Assembly: GCA_963703555.1 (NCBI GenBank) | Contig: CAVPEV010000039.1 | Location: forward strand, 1-64,000 | Length of the DNA: 64,000 nucleotides | Source of the DNA: CAVPEV01 sp963703555 | GTDB lineage: Bacteria; Actinomycetota; Actinomycetes; Actinomycetales; Cellulomonadaceae | Reading direction: 5' to 3' | Translations under genes and position numbers: made by a program | Notes under the pieces: model-generated | What the model was told of the DNA's origin: nothing | Seen by the model: the letters and a program-made list of their open reading frames with translations, nothing else | Database searches by the model: none | In this document: positions 63,733 to 64,000 of the stretch, piece after piece | Layout of the letters: each line of letters begins with the position of its first letter | Numbering within the stretch: position 1 is the stretch's first letter

Positions 63733-64000
63733 TTATCGAAGTTTACGACGGGATATGGTGTACGAGAAAAGCAAGGCGGCGATCAACACCACACCCTTGG
63801 CCGTATCCTGGTAGTAGTACTGGAAGCCCTTCATCGTCAAACCGGTGAGGACGATGCCGATGAGCAATGCTCCCAGCACGGTTCCCCAGGCATTTGGCCT
63901 GTTCATACCAAGCACCGACGTCCCAATCAGTGCGACGGCAATGGCCTCGAGCAGGCTGGAGGCTCCGGCGTTGACGTCACCCTGACCGATGCGGGATGCG
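63733..64000 (-). CDS. Sugar ABC transporter permease, C-terminal part (RbsC-like)
   Basis: About 88 C-terminal residues of a BPD_transp_2 permease, cut by the window edge. RIGQGDVNAGASSLLEAIAV, then ALIGTSVLGMNRPN and GALLIGIVLTGLTM, is characteristic of ribose-type permeases; the final helix is GVVLIAALLFSYTISRRKLR. It imports a sugar with an ATPase and a binding protein that should lie beyond the window. Its stop is 20 bases before mtnK, so they are cotranscribed. Confidence 0.85.
   Translation of the reverse strand, partial: ASRIGQGDVNAGASSLLEAIAVALIGTSVLGMNRPNAWGTVLGALLIGIVLTGLTMKGFQYYYQDTAKGVVLIAALLFSYTISRRKLR

Overview
High-GC actinobacterial chromosome, most like Micrococcales/Cellulomonadaceae. 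Lineage markers are SepH, DUF4193, DUF5998, DUF7455, DUF4192, DUF3043, a Rv2175c-type regulator beside a PASTA kinase, class II DAHP synthase, a qcrCAB/cta respiratory supercomplex and an actinobacterial primary sigma factor. Many starts are GTG, genes often overlap by 4 bases (GTGA/ATGA), and at least 17 genes look leaderless (a TANNNT-like -10 box 6-8 nt before the start codon). No rRNA, tRNA or CRISPR array was seen.

Layout. 0.6-8 kb: DUF4193, inositol-phosphatase-like, sepH, a phosphodiesterase/DUF5998 pair and a GNAT/acyl-CoA-synthetase fusion. 7.7-15.6 kb: convergent type IIA topoisomerase genes (parC with two frameshifts, parE), DUF7455, an aldo/keto reductase and the primary sigma factor. 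15.8-30.6 kb: stress protein, DUF4192, lipoprotein, prenyl synthase, Rv2175c-like regulator, LysM transglycosylase, PASTA kinase, plsC-pfp-aroG, glucokinase and a DEDDh/GIY-YIG nuclease. 30.6-41.2 kb: receiver-like/trpD pair, ctaE-qcrCAB, sodA, ctaCDF and erpA, the aerobic respiratory core. 41.3-55.9 kb: glycerate kinase, DJ-1, M20 peptidase, DUF3043, pyrD, pepA, lpd-sucB (both frameshifted), a TIGR01777 protein, a kinase-like membrane protein and a Gfo/Idh/MocA oxidoreductase.

56.1-62.04 kb is a nested mobile-element pile. A stump of ptsI abuts an IS110-like remnant. Next comes an IS30 element (about 56474-62038) split by an IS3 element (56538-57900), by a second IS3-like element (58028-61030) that itself carries an IS66-family element (58165-59818), and by an 87-bp MITE-like insertion (61909-61995). 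Target duplications (GGG, AACC, GGCCGGTG, CTTAGA) and restored reading frames allow the order to be reconstructed. 62.04-64 kb is part of a sugar operon (ABC permease, MtnK-like kinase, RbsD/FucU mutarotase) whose downstream end stops at the IS30 boundary.

The most notable observations are the IS nest, a three-fold 9-mer repeat before the LysM transglycosylase that resembles an MtrA box, a perfect operator-like dyad before the Rv2175c-like regulator, the leaderless promoter series, two near-identical lipoyl-domain sequences in sucB, and frameshifts confined to parC, lpd and sucB that look like sequence errors.
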